From Marinobacter zhejiangensis (GTDB lineage Bacteria > Pseudomonadota > Gammaproteobacteria > Pseudomonadales > Oleiphilaceae), in NCBI RefSeq assembly GCF_900114775.1, contig NZ_FOUE01000001.1:434001-498000 (forward strand): a DNA stretch of 64,000 nucleotides, in the 5' to 3' direction. Positions 18,171 through 27,012 of this stretch are shown here, piece by piece; position 1 is the stretch's first letter; every line of letters begins with the position of its first letter. The notes below the pieces were generated by a model. The model had not been told where the DNA came from and did no database searches. It was given only the letters and a program-made list of their open reading frames with translations. The position numbers and the translations under genes were made by a program.

Positions 18171-18184
18171 AATGACTCAACTTC

Positions 18185-19204
18185 TCAGGAAGAGCACTCT
18201 GCGCGGGTGCCGTCGACCCGACAGCGAATCGCCCTCATCAAACGAATTGCCCGCTCGTCGTATACACCATCCGCCAGCAACGACAGACGCACTTCCTGCA
18301 GCATCTTGTCGTATTCAGCCACATCCTCAGCCGGCGGTGTCATCCACACCTGCTCCGGTATTTCGGCTTCTGCCTGAGCAATAATCTCATAGGCCTCATC
18401 AATGCGGCGCATGGCCTCATCACGCACCACCTGGCCAGCGTTTTCCGGGAAACGGTCGCGATGGATGATCACCTGGAAGTTCATGTAGGCCAGGGCGTAG
18501 CGGAACACACCACCGTTAGGGCTTACCCCCTTGTAGAGTTCCAGCGGGGTGTAGGCAACGGCCGGAGCGTAGGCGAGGTCAACACTGCCGTTGTTGAACT
18601 TGCCGGCAAAGTTGGCCGAGTTGGAGCCAACCACAGAGGCCCCCACGTGGCGAACCATTCGCAACGAGGCTTCGTCGAAATCCAGGGTCGCAATCTTCTG
18701 CCCCTGCAACTCTTCAACTGTATCGATGTTGCGGTCACGAGTATGGAGGTACACCGCGCCCCCCGGGAACACACCCGCCACCTCGTAGTCGCCCTCAATC
18801 AGGAACTGACGGGCGTTGGGCTGCGCCAGGGTGTTGTACAACAAGCGCATTTCTTCTTCGCCAGGAACAGCACCCATGGCTTCCAGGCTGCCGGTGAAAC
18901 GGTTGAACTCCCGCGCCCGGGTTCCCGTCAGCAGGACGGCGTCACACTGACCGGCCTTGAAGTCCTCGGCGGCTACCTTTTCGTCGGTATAGGCACGCAG
19001 GTTCAACTTGATGCCTTCACGCAGGGCAACAGGCTGGAAGGTTTTGGTGATCGCAAACAACGGCCCGTTTGCGCCCACTGGATCAAACACGCAGAAACTA
19101 CGTTCGATTGGTTCCTGCGTGGATTGAGCCATTGCAGGAAGTGCCAGACTGGCCAGCAGCGCAGACGCCGCCGCCACCTTGCGGAAAGGGTTTCGAGATT
19201 TCAC
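18185..19204 (-). CDS. Putative TRAP solute-binding protein, AdeT1/2-like
   Basis: A 339-residue periplasmic protein with a good signal peptide (KSRNPFRK, then an Ala/Leu-rich core, cleavage after AMA). The mature part begins with RSFCVFDPVG and contains AGQCDAVLLTGTRAREFNRF, YEVAGVFPGGAVYLHTRDR and FNNGSVDLAYAPAVAYTPLELYKG. This pattern resembles the AdeT1/AdeT2 proteins of Acinetobacter, which were once described as efflux-pump parts but look like binding proteins. The GTG at 19204 is preferred: AGGAG lies nine bases upstream and the signal peptide starts there. The neighbouring TatT-like lipoprotein and QM permease on the same strand make a TRAP binding protein the best reading. The ligand is unknown. 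Confidence 0.78.
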   Translation of the reverse strand: MKSRNPFRKVAAASALLASLALPAMAQSTQEPIERSFCVFDPVGANGPLFAITKTFQPVALREGIKLNLRAYTDEKVAAEDFKAGQCDAVLLTGTRAREFNRFTGSLEAMGAVPGEEEMRLLYNTLAQPNARQFLIEGDYEVAGVFPGGAVYLHTRDRNIDTVEELQGQKIATLDFDEASLRMVRHVGASVVGSNSANFAGKFNNGSVDLAYAPAVAYTPLELYKGVSPNGGVFRYALAYMNFQVIIHRDRFPENAGQVVRDEAMRRIDEAYEIIAQAEAEIPEQVWMTPPAEDVAEYDKMLQEVRLSLLADGVYDERAIRLMRAIRCRVDGTRAECSS

Positions 19205-19428
19205 GGGGAATGACTCCTGATTATTTTTGTAGGCAGCTGGACGGCCATCGACCATCAAGGCGACCGCTACCGGCGCCCAGCACATCCTTTTGGTTCAGCC
19301 TAGATTGGCCATACATAGAATACGTTGGCACAGGTGCCTGCTTTCAAGGGCGTTAAAGCAAAATAAGGGAATCTGTGACAGGCTCGACAGGGGCCTGACT
19401 ACCCCTGCCACATTCCATGTCGGCGACC

Positions 19429-20724
19429 TCAGTCGCCACCTGGCCCCCAGGCCTCATTGCCAGCACACAAGGTATGCCGAACCACCCCTTTAAGGGGGCA
19501 ATGGCGAACGGGGGCATGCTTGCCGATAGACACCAGCGAACTGTCGTCAGCCTGCCAGCTGGCGTCCGGGTCGAAGATACACAGGTCTGCACGCTGCCCC
19601 ACCCTGAGCGCGGAGGTCTCACCGAGCACCCCCGCCGGCCCATAGGTCAGCGAACTTACCAATTGCTGCAGGGAGAGCTCGCCGTCATTGACCAGCTCAA
19701 GTCCCATGGAGAGCACGCTTTCCACTGTCGACAAACCCGGCTCCGTTGCCCCAAGTGGCGCCTGCTTGGCGGCCGAATCATGGGGTTGGTGCTGGCTGAC
19801 AATAGCGCCGATGACGCCATCGCGAACACCCGCCAGCAGCCCCTGACGATCCGCCTCCGTACGCAGCGGTGGGCGGACATGGAAACGGCTGTCAAAGCCC
19901 GCCAGAGCGTCTTCGGTAAACAACAACTGGTGCATCGCAACATCGGCCGTGACCGCCACACCCCGTTTCTGGGCGTCAGCCACCATAGCCACCGAGCGTC
20001 CGCAGGACAGCTGGTTGAGGTGAAGGCGAACCCCGGTTTCCTCCGCCAACAGCAACAGCTCCATCACTGCCGTGGTTTCGGCCACTTCCGGAATACCCAA
20101 CAGGCCCAGACGTGACGTCACCAGGCCGTCGTGGGCATAGCCGTCTGCGGCCAGCGCCTGATTGACCGGCGCCAGCATCAGAGTCAAATCGAAGGTCCGG
20201 GCATAGGCCATGCAACGACGCAGGATGCGTGAGTTGCGCATCTGGGCACCCGCATTGCTGAGTGCCACACAGCCGGCCCGGGACAGCCCGGCCATATCAC
20301 TCAGTAACTCGCCCTCCAGGCCCCGGGTGGCAGCACCCAAGGGCAGTACCCGGATCGGGGACTGGGTTTCAGCAACGTCACTGATGAGATTGGTGACGGC
20401 ACTGGAGTCATTGACCGGTGACGTGGCTGGTGACGCGCAGACTGTGCTGAATCCACCCCGGGCCGCAGCCAGGGTTTCCGAGGCGATGTTGCCCTTCTGA
20501 CCGTTACCGGGCTCCCGCAGGTTGCAGTTGAGGTCAATAAATCCAGGGCTGACCAGACAGCCACTGGCATCGATCACCCGGTCGACGTCGCCCAATTCGG
20601 CTTCCGCTCCGATGGCGGCGATATGACCACCCTGAAGCAGCAGACTTGCGGTGACGGAGCCATCATGCTCCGCGTCCAGCAGGCGCCCATGAATAATCCG
20701 AACCGTCGTTTGCTGTTCCGACAT
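19429..20724 (-). CDS. pyrX: Non-catalytic dihydroorotase homologue (PyrX/PyrC')
   Basis: A 431-residue amidohydrolase-fold protein. Where active dihydroorotases have a metal-binding HxH after PGxxDxH, this one reads GFIDLNCNLRE (residues 61-71), so both histidines are asparagine. The later catalytic loop normally reading DHAPH is QHQPH, so the catalytic aspartate is missing, and HLNQLS stands where a metal histidine is usual. It is therefore almost certainly inactive as an enzyme. In Pseudomonas such a PyrC' subunit forms a dodecamer with PyrB and is needed for transcarbamoylase assembly. Its start overlaps the pyrB stop by one base (TAATG), consistent with equal production. Confidence 0.92.
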   Translation of the reverse strand: MSEQQTTVRIIHGRLLDAEHDGSVTASLLLQGGHIAAIGAEAELGDVDRVIDASGCLVSPGFIDLNCNLREPGNGQKGNIASETLAAARGGFSTVCASPATSPVNDSSAVTNLISDVAETQSPIRVLPLGAATRGLEGELLSDMAGLSRAGCVALSNAGAQMRNSRILRRCMAYARTFDLTLMLAPVNQALAADGYAHDGLVTSRLGLLGIPEVAETTAVMELLLLAEETGVRLHLNQLSCGRSVAMVADAQKRGVAVTADVAMHQLLFTEDALAGFDSRFHVRPPLRTEADRQGLLAGVRDGVIGAIVSQHQPHDSAAKQAPLGATEPGLSTVESVLSMGLELVNDGELSLQQLVSSLTYGPAGVLGETSALRVGQRADLCIFDPDASWQADDSSLVSIGKHAPVRHCPLKGVVRHTLCAGNEAWGPGGD

Positions 20725-21731
20725 TAGCCCTGCTCTCCCACTGCCTGAGTCCGCTCTGAAACCTGTCCACTCATCGCCATGGACATCACCGCCATACGTA
20801 CCGCGATGCCATTGGTGACTTGATTGAGGATGACCGACTGAGGGCCATCCGCCACCGCGGATTCAATCTCGACGCCACGATTGATCGGCCCCGGATGCAT
20901 CACCAGGCAGTCCGGGCGTGCCAGCGCAAGCTTGTCCTGGCTGAGGCCGTACAGCCGGTAAAATTCGCGCTCACTGGGCAGCAAAGCTCCTTCCATACGT
21001 TCCTTTTGCAGTCGCAGCATGATCACTACATCCAGGTCGCGCATCCCTCGGATCATGTCGTACTCCACCGTGCACCCCAGGCTCTCGACATCACGAGGCA
21101 ACAGGGTGCCGGGAGCAATCACCCGCACCTCTTCGGCGCCCAGGGCATTCAGGGCACGAATCTGGGATCGGGCAACCCGGGAATGGAGGATATCGCCCAC
21201 AATCGCCACCTTGAGCCCCTCAAAGCCGCCCTTGTGCTGACGGATGGTCAGCATGTCGAGCATGGCCTGTGTGGGGTGGGCATGGCGGCCGTCACCGGCA
21301 TTGATGATGGCAACACCCGGGGTCACCGACTCCGCGATAAAGTGGGGAGCCCCACTCTGGGAATGCCGGACCACGAACATGTCGCTGGCCATCGCCTCCA
21401 GATTCAGCAAAGTGTCGGAGAGCGACTCCCCCTTGGAGGTGGCCGAGGTGCTGATGTCAAGATTGAGCACATCAGCAGACAGCCGCTTCGCCGCCAGCTC
21501 GAAGGTGCTTCGGGTGCGGGTACTGGACTCGAAAAACAGGTTGACCACGGTTTTTCCCCGCAGCAACGGCACCTTCTTGATGGTGCGTTCGCCAACCTCA
21601 ATAAACGAGTCGGCGGTATCGAGAATGTCGGTCAACAAGGCCCGTTCGAGGCCATCCAGTGTCAGAAAGTGCTTGAGCTGTCCGCTGGAGGTCAGCTGCA
21701 GGGAATGCGAGGAAGGGTCGTGTGCCGTCAT
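20724..21731 (-). CDS. pyrB: Aspartate carbamoyltransferase catalytic subunit
   Basis: A 335-residue transcarbamoylase. It has the carbamoyl-phosphate site [13 protein letters not shown], the SATSKGES lysine loop, HPTQAMLDM and [13 protein letters not shown]. It condenses carbamoyl phosphate with aspartate in pyrimidine synthesis. The ATG at 21731 gives a length and N terminus like the Pseudomonas enzyme; a GTG ten codons further upstream (21761) is an alternative. It is coupled to pyrX downstream and follows pyrR by 53 bases. No regulatory pyrI gene is present, in line with the PyrB-PyrC' type of enzyme. Confidence 0.96.
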   Translation of the reverse strand: MTAHDPSSHSLQLTSSGQLKHFLTLDGLERALLTDILDTADSFIEVGERTIKKVPLLRGKTVVNLFFESSTRTRSTFELAAKRLSADVLNLDISTSATSKGESLSDTLLNLEAMASDMFVVRHSQSGAPHFIAESVTPGVAIINAGDGRHAHPTQAMLDMLTIRQHKGGFEGLKVAIVGDILHSRVARSQIRALNALGAEEVRVIAPGTLLPRDVESLGCTVEYDMIRGMRDLDVVIMLRLQKERMEGALLPSEREFYRLYGLSQDKLALARPDCLVMHPGPINRGVEIESAVADGPQSVILNQVTNGIAVRMAVMSMAMSGQVSERTQAVGEQG

Positions 21732-21784
21732 CAGTGTGCCTGTGTGAGTTCTGTCTTGCACCGATTTACCGGAGCGGGGGGCGG

Positions 21785-22291
21785 TTACTCGGTTTCCCGC
21801 ATTTCAATGCGTAGCGGATCGGGTCCACGCAGTTTGACGCGCTGGGTTTCCTTCAGGGTCAGCGTCTGCGCCACCACATCCGGCTGGATGGGCAGCTCGC
21901 GGTTGCCGAGATCAATCAGTGTGGCGAGGATGATACTCGCTGGGCGGCCATAATCGAAGATCTCATTCATCGCGGCACGAATGGTGCGGCCACTCATGAT
22001 CACATCGTCCACCAACACAATATCCCGACCCTCCGTTTCAAACGGAAGGTGGGACGGCTTGACCCGGGGGTTGAGGCCAATACGGCTGAAATCATCGCGA
22101 TAAAACGAGATGTCCAGCTCCCCAAACGGTTCGTCCAGCCCCAGCCGTTTCTTCAGGGCATCGGCGATCCAGACCCCGCCGGTACGAATGCCAACCAGCG
22201 CTGGCGACTCGATACCACGACGGGCCATCAGCTCCCGCAAACCAGCTTCGAGCTGATCCAGTAGTTGGTCCATGTTGAGCAATGCCGTCAT
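21785..22291 (-). CDS. pyrR: PyrR-type uracil phosphoribosyltransferase/regulator
   Basis: A 168-residue PRTase-fold protein with the PRPP-binding motif [17 protein letters not shown] and the PyrR-like N-terminal region [15 protein letters not shown]. In Bacillus PyrR attenuates pyr mRNA; in Pseudomonas the homologue lies, as here, directly before pyrB and affects pyrimidine gene expression. Both activities are family knowledge and not shown by this sequence. I saw no obvious anti-terminator in the 53 bases before pyrB. Confidence 0.93.
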   Translation of the reverse strand: MTALLNMDQLLDQLEAGLRELMARRGIESPALVGIRTGGVWIADALKKRLGLDEPFGELDISFYRDDFSRIGLNPRVKPSHLPFETEGRDIVLVDDVIMSGRTIRAAMNEIFDYGRPASIILATLIDLGNRELPIQPDVVAQTLTLKETQRVKLRGPDPLRIEMRETE

Positions 22292-22346
22292 TCCATCCTC
22301 GCTTCTGCCTTGCGGTTAACCCCGGCAAACGCTGCCGGAGCGTCAA

Positions 22347-22781
22347 TCAACCTGTCGCCTGCTGGTTAAACCAGGTTTCCAGGATCAGCACAGCGGCCAG
22401 GTCGTCGATGCCGTTACGTCCAAAATCCTGATGGCCACGGCTGGCCATAACCTCGCCCTTGGCCTCGAAACTGGTCAGCCGCTCATCCACCATGTCCACC
22501 GGCAAGTGGAAGCGCCCATGCAGGCGTTTGCCAAACTTGCGGGCTCGGGCGCACATGTCGTTTTCGGTGCCGTCCATGTTCAGTGGCAACCCGACCACCA
22601 ACAGGTTCGGTTGCCATTCCTTGATCAGTGCCTCAATGCGCTCCCACTCCGGCTTGCCATCACGAGCCGGCAGCATGGTCAGCGGGCGCGCGGTACCCAG
22701 CAGTTGCTGACCAAACGCGACGCCGATGCGGCGGGTACCAAAATCAAACGCCATCACCTGGCGCGTTGCTGGCTCAGGCAT
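22347..22781 (-). CDS. ruvX: Putative pre-16S rRNA nuclease / Holliday junction resolvase YqgF (RuvX)
   Basis: A 144-residue RNase-H-fold protein with AFDFGTRRIGVAFGQ at the N terminus (catalytic Asp), VGLPLNMDGTEN and VDERLTSFEA, and the late Asp in DDLAAVLILETW. YqgF is implicated in 5' maturation of 16S rRNA and was earlier proposed as a Holliday junction resolvase. The ATG at 22781 overlaps the yqgE stop by eight bases; an ATG five codons upstream (22796) is possible. It sits in a compact pyr/gshB string. Confidence 0.94.
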   Translation of the reverse strand: MPEPATRQVMAFDFGTRRIGVAFGQQLLGTARPLTMLPARDGKPEWERIEALIKEWQPNLLVVGLPLNMDGTENDMCARARKFGKRLHGRFHLPVDMVDERLTSFEAKGEVMASRGHQDFGRNGIDDLAAVLILETWFNQQATG

Positions 22782-23337
22782 GCCCCACCGACTCACTCAG
22801 CTGGTTCAGATCAATCCCCATATCCGCAAGAACCGTCTGATACAGGTCCTGCCAAGGGGTGGAAAACAGCAGTTCGGTCTTGGCCGGACAGGTCAGCCAG
22901 GAGTTGCTGGCAAGCTCCTCCTCCAGCTGACCCTCGCCCCAGCCGGAGTAGCCCAGGGCAACCAGAAAGTCCTCCGGCCCCTGCCCGCGGCCAATATCCT
23001 CGAGGATGTCCCGGGACGTGGTCAGCGCGACGCCGTCACTCACCACCGAGGTGCTCTGCCAGTGACTGCCAGGACCGTGCAGCACGAAGCCCCTCTCCGG
23101 CTGCACCGGGCCACCGAGGAAAACCGGCAGGTCGAGATCCTCGCCTTCCATACCCAGTTGTTCCAGGATCTCTCCGAGCTGGATGTCCAGCGGCCGGTTC
23201 AGCACCAGCCCGAGCGCGCCATCAGAGGCATGCTCACACAGGTAGATGACCGAACCGTGGAAGCGGGGGTCGGCCAGGTAGGGCGAGGCGATCAGGAAAT
23301 GATCGCGCAGGTTGTCGCCAACATTGGACTCTGTCAT
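22774..23337 (-). CDS. yqgE: YqgE/AlgH family protein (UPF0301)
   Basis: A 187-residue protein of the UPF0301 family: LIASPYLADPRFHGSVIYLCEH near the start (shortened here to SPYLADPRFHGSV), GALGLVLNRP, and VFLGGPVQPERGFVLH in the middle. The fold is known but the biochemical role is not; AlgH was linked to alginate regulation in Pseudomonas. It overlaps tonB by four bases and ruvX by eight, a gene order widely conserved in gammaproteobacteria. Confidence 0.93.
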   Translation of the reverse strand: MTESNVGDNLRDHFLIASPYLADPRFHGSVIYLCEHASDGALGLVLNRPLDIQLGEILEQLGMEGEDLDLPVFLGGPVQPERGFVLHGPGSHWQSTSVVSDGVALTTSRDILEDIGRGQGPEDFLVALGYSGWGEGQLEEELASNSWLTCPAKTELLFSTPWQDLYQTVLADMGIDLNQLSESVGHA

Positions 23338-24197
23338 CCCGATGTCAAACCTTTTGGCTGGAAAGACCAGGTACGGATAATCTCGATTTCATCGGTCTGC
23401 TCCTGCATGCGTTCGGTAAACGCCTGGAAGGGTGACGCCATTCGCACAATGCGGATAGCGGCATCATCTAACACCGTATAGCCCGAAGACTCGAGGATCT
23501 CCACCCGTTTTATGGTGCCATCCTTGCGCAACAGCACCAACATCCGCAGCTGTCCGTAGATGCTGTTCTGACGCGCCTCCTGCGGGTAATTGATGTTGCC
23601 CACACGATTGATCTTGTCGACCCAGTTCTGTACGTACCAGGCATTGTCCGAACTCAGTGTTGAGGCCGCCGTCACCCGCAACACCCGGGGGCGGCGGGCA
23701 TACGCCTGTTGCTGCTGGGCAAAGCGGGCTTCCAGATTGGCGATCTCCAGACTGCGCTCCATCAGGCTGCGCCGTTCCCGCACCGGCAAATCGTCTTCAA
23801 ATTCATCGGCCATCTCCGGTTGCGCCACCTGACGGCCGCTGCGGCCTTCAGTTTGGACCAGCTCACGCTCGGTCCGCCGCGCCGGGGCCACCTGTGAAGG
23901 CGCCTCCAACTGCACCGGCTGGTCACTGGCATCGCTCATTTCCATCGGCTGTGGACTGGTCAGTTCACGAACCTCTGCTTCCGTACCGCTGCCCTGCTGA
24001 CTGGTCTGGGCCAGGAAGTCTGCCTTATCGGGCGCCTCCTGATCATCAAACTGAGCCAGAGTGATCTCCATGGTCTGCGCTGATGTGCGGGGCAGCTCTG
24101 GCGCAAAGGTTACCCCCAGCACCAGCACCGCATGCACTGCGAACGCCAGAAACAGCATAAATGAAAAGCGATCAAAGTCGCTGACCTGCGCAGTCAT
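23334..24197 (-). CDS. tonB3: TonB-family energy transducer (TonB3-like)
   Basis: A 287-residue TonB-type protein. A single membrane helix lies near residues 13-31 (RFSFMLFLAFAVHAVLVLG region), followed by a polar periplasmic stretch rich in Gln, Glu and Pro with a coiled-coil-prone part (EIANLEARFAQQQQAYARR, residues ~150-168). The C-terminal domain has YPQEARQNSIYGQLRMLVLL and VEILESSGYTVLDDAAIR, the TonB fold. The position between yqgE and gshB, next to pilG, matches P. aeruginosa tonB3, which is needed for twitching motility there. The same role here is inference. No exbB/exbD genes are nearby. Confidence 0.88.
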   Translation of the reverse strand: MTAQVSDFDRFSFMLFLAFAVHAVLVLGVTFAPELPRTSAQTMEITLAQFDDQEAPDKADFLAQTSQQGSGTEAEVRELTSPQPMEMSDASDQPVQLEAPSQVAPARRTERELVQTEGRSGRQVAQPEMADEFEDDLPVRERRSLMERSLEIANLEARFAQQQQAYARRPRVLRVTAASTLSSDNAWYVQNWVDKINRVGNINYPQEARQNSIYGQLRMLVLLRKDGTIKRVEILESSGYTVLDDAAIRIVRMASPFQAFTERMQEQTDEIEIIRTWSFQPKGLTSG

Positions 24198-24250
24198 GCC
24201 CGTTAACTACCCTGCATTCCGATTGTTCCCATAACGTTCCGCTATCCCTT

Positions 24251-25198
24251 TTACTTCAATCGACGCGCAATGGCATCCATCAACTGGCCGGCAATGTCGA
24301 TACCAAACGCCGCATCCAGCTCACGGATACAGGTTGGGCTGGTGACGTTAATCTCAGTCAGGTAGTCACCAATGACATCCAGGCCAACAAAGATCAGCCC
24401 CTTCTCCTTGATCACCGGCGCCACTCGCGCACAGATCTCGCGGTCCCGGGCGCTCAGCTCGCGACCCTCACCGCGGCCACCAGCGGCAAGATTGCCCCGG
24501 TTCTCGCCGTGAGAAGGAATCCGCGCCAGTGCATACGGCACCGGCTCACCATCAATCAGCAGGATGCGTTTGTCACCGTCGCTGATTTCGGGGATGAACT
24601 TCTGGGCCATCGCCTGGTGTTCACCATGGTTGGTCAGGGTTTCAATGATCACCCCCAGGTTGGCATCGCCTTCCCGCACCCGGAAAATGGAGCGACCGCC
24701 CATACCGTCCAACGGCTTCATGATGACGTCGCCATGCTCGGCATAGAATTCCCGCAGTCGCCGGGGCGAACGGGTGACGATCAACGGCGGCGTGCAATCC
24801 TCAAACTGGGTGGCGAACAGTTTTTCGTTGCAGTCCCGGAGGGCCGCCGGAGGATTCACCACCAGGGCACCCTGCTGTTCAGCGGCCGACAGGATATAAG
24901 TGGCCATCAGAAATTCGCGGTCCACGGGCGGATCCTTGCGCATCAGGATCACGTCGAGATCCCCCAGCGCCCGGTCCTGACTCCCCCCCAGGGCAAACCA
25001 GTTTTCCGGATCATGATGCACGGTCAGATCCCGGGTGTGGGCGCGAGCCTGGCCACCAGCCAGGTAAAGATCCTGCAATTCCATATATTCCAGCTGCCAG
25101 CCACGCTCCTGCGCAGCCCACAACATGGCCAGAGAACTGTCTTTCTTGTAGTGGATCGCGTCGATGGGATCCATCACTATTCCGAGTCGGACGGTCAT
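24251..25198 (-). CDS. gshB: Glutathione synthetase
   Basis: A 315-residue ATP-grasp ligase with LGIVMDPIDAIHYKKDSS at the start, the ATP-site PLDGMGGRSIFRV, and VGLDVIGDYLTEINVTSPT at the end. It joins gamma-glutamylcysteine and glycine. The ATG at 25198 has AGAGG about six bases upstream and matches the family N terminus; the nine codons before it are dropped. It is the first gene of the gshB-tonB-yqgE-ruvX-pyrR-pyrB-pyrX string, divergent from pilG. Confidence 0.96.
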   Translation of the reverse strand: MTVRLGIVMDPIDAIHYKKDSSLAMLWAAQERGWQLEYMELQDLYLAGGQARAHTRDLTVHHDPENWFALGGSQDRALGDLDVILMRKDPPVDREFLMATYILSAAEQQGALVVNPPAALRDCNEKLFATQFEDCTPPLIVTRSPRRLREFYAEHGDVIMKPLDGMGGRSIFRVREGDANLGVIIETLTNHGEHQAMAQKFIPEISDGDKRILLIDGEPVPYALARIPSHGENRGNLAAGGRGEGRELSARDREICARVAPVIKEKGLIFVGLDVIGDYLTEINVTSPTCIRELDAAFGIDIAGQLMDAIARRLK

Positions 25199-25574
25199 AA
25201 AACCTCTTACATCCAAATATTCCAAAACAGGAACCGGTCAGCAGAGCGCGAACCTGGATAGCTGCTATGCTGAGAAACCAGGCATTCTGAATCCATTGAA
25301 AACCGACATCGGCTGTCGGCTCAGGCAGACTTGATCCAAGCCAAGATTCAGGAATCCCCTAGATGGTAGTGTACCCGTGTTTTGAATGCACCCGGTCAAT
25401 ACGTTTGACTATGGCGTGAACCCAGACGCAGGAGTACATTTAGTCACAAACTTATGCTTTTTCTCTGGCCGTCGATACTCTATAAATAAGCGTGGTTTAT
25501 AGAACACCCTTAAATAGTGTGTTAAAACCCAGACCCAAAATAATGACATTTTCTGAGCGCAAGGCAGTTGGACA
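25199..25574. other. Divergent intergenic region gshB / pilG
   Basis: This 376-base gap has no believable reading frame. The pilG-proximal half (about 25430-25560) is distinctly AT-rich compared with the surroundings and presumably holds promoters. I see TATAAA at 25481-25486 without a good -35, a TTGACT at 25404 without a good -10, and an imperfect repeat AACAC-N11-GTGTT at 25503-25523. None is convincing enough to name a site. Confidence 0.5.
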
Positions 25575-25967
25575 ATGGATGACAACTTCGAAAACCTGAA
25601 GATCATGGTGATTGACGACAGCAAAACCATCCGTCGCACCGCCGAAACCCTCCTCAAGAAGGTCGGCTGCGAGGTGATCACCGCCACCGACGGCTTTGAC
25701 GCTCTAGCCAAGATCGCCGATTCCCAGCCCAACATCATCTTCGTTGACATCATGATGCCCCGGCTGGATGGCTATCAGACCTGCGCTCTGATCAAGAACA
25801 ACTCTGCGTTCAAGAAGACGCCGGTCATCATGCTCTCCAGCAAGGATGGTCTGTTCGACAAGGCTAAAGGCCGGATTGTCGGTTCCGACCAGTACCTGAC
25901 CAAGCCGTTCAGCAAAGACGAACTGCTTAACACCATTCGCCAGTATGTTCCGCAAGCGGAACAATAA
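25575..25967 (+). CDS. pilG: Twitching-motility response regulator PilG
   Basis: A 130-residue single-domain receiver: acidic pair in VIDDSKT, phosphoacceptor Asp58 in IIFVDIMMPRLDG, and the switch lysine in YLTKPF. In Pseudomonas PilG receives phosphate from ChpA and promotes type IV pilus extension and adenylate cyclase activity. It heads the pil-chp operon and lies next to pilH. Confidence 0.95.
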   Translation: MDDNFENLKIMVIDDSKTIRRTAETLLKKVGCEVITATDGFDALAKIADSQPNIIFVDIMMPRLDGYQTCALIKNNSAFKKTPVIMLSSKDGLFDKAKGRIVGSDQYLTKPFSKDELLNTIRQYVPQAEQ

Positions 25968-26000
25968 GCCGACTGACGCAAGAAATACTCTGAGGAAAAC

Positions 26001-26363
26001 ATGGCCCGCATTCTGATCGTTGACGATTCCCCGACCGAGGTTAAGAAAATCTCAAGCATCCTTGAGAAGCACAACCACGAAGTGATGACCGCTGACAATG
26101 GCGCCGACGGTGTAGCGAAAGCCCGCTCAGAAACACCGGACCTGGTGCTGATGGACGTGGTTATGCCGGGCCTGAACGGTTTCCAGGCAACCCGTCAGCT
26201 GACCCGTGCTCCGGAGACCGCGTCAATCCCGGTGGTTATTGTCACCACTAAAGATCAGGAAACCGACCGTGTCTGGGGAACCCGGCAAGGTGCCAAGGGT
26301 TACCTGGTCAAGCCGGTCAACGAAGACGACTTGATCAAAACGATCAACAGTCTGATCGCCTGA
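26001..26363 (+). CDS. pilH: Twitching-motility response regulator PilH
   Basis: A 120-residue receiver with IVDDSPTEV at the start, phosphoacceptor Asp52 in LMDVVMPGLNG and YLVKPV near the end. PilH counterbalances PilG, as a phosphate sink or retraction regulator, in the Chp system. GAGGAAAAC precedes the ATG. Confidence 0.95.
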   Translation: MARILIVDDSPTEVKKISSILEKHNHEVMTADNGADGVAKARSETPDLVLMDVVMPGLNGFQATRQLTRAPETASIPVVIVTTKDQETDRVWGTRQGAKGYLVKPVNEDDLIKTINSLIA

Positions 26364-26385
26364 TTCCCACAATCACGGAGTAAGC

Positions 26386-26931
26386 ATGTCCGCCCAGGCC
26401 GCCCCCTTTGCCGTTCTGACGGATATCGCCCAACGCAGCCGCTCCCTGGCAGCGGGTCTGCCGGAACAACAGGAAGCCATTGAACTGTGGAATGGCATCG
26501 GATTTGTTCTGGCCGGGAAGCGCTATGTCGCCCCCATGGGTGAGGTTGTCGAAATTCTCCACGTCCCCCGGTACACCCATATTCCGGGGGTACGCTCCTT
26601 CATGCTGGGCGCAGCCAATGTTCGCGGACGTCTGCTGCCGCTGGTTGACCTGGCTCACTTCTTTGACTTGCCCCACAGTTCCCGCAGCATGCGCGAACGC
26701 CGGGTGCTGGTTATCGAACAGGACGACGTGTTCAGTGGTCTGGTTGTCGATGGCGTACTGGGTATGCAGTACTTCTCCACCGAGAGCTTTGTTGACCAGC
26801 CCAAGGATGTCCCCCCAGTCGTTCAGCCCTTAGTCCAGGGCGGTTATGAGCGAAATGAAGAAATCTGGAATGTGTTTTCAACCACCGCGCTGGTGGAAGA
26901 CGAACGCTTTCTTGACGTTGCCCAGTGGTGA
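26386..26931 (+). CDS. pilI: CheW-like adaptor PilI
   Basis: A 181-residue CheW-domain protein (GIGFVLAGKRYVAPMGEVVEIL, given here in part as KRYVAPMGEVVEIL; NVRGRLLPLVDLA; FSGLVVDGVLGMQ). It couples the PilJ receptor to the ChpA kinase. CGGAGTAAGC lies before the ATG. Confidence 0.94.
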   Translation: MSAQAAPFAVLTDIAQRSRSLAAGLPEQQEAIELWNGIGFVLAGKRYVAPMGEVVEILHVPRYTHIPGVRSFMLGAANVRGRLLPLVDLAHFFDLPHSSRSMRERRVLVIEQDDVFSGLVVDGVLGMQYFSTESFVDQPKDVPPVVQPLVQGGYERNEEIWNVFSTTALVEDERFLDVAQW

Positions 26932-27012
26932 TGGCGATGGCAGGAACATCACCCTCCAAACGTGCAACCCCCAGAACCTAAACTTGCCAAACAAAAGGCC
27001 GGGAGCCAGAAA

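Noticed and set aside
19380..19410. CAGGGG...CCCCTG repeat downstream of pyrX as terminator
   Set aside because: Six-base stem without a T tract on the minus strand; termination here is not supported.
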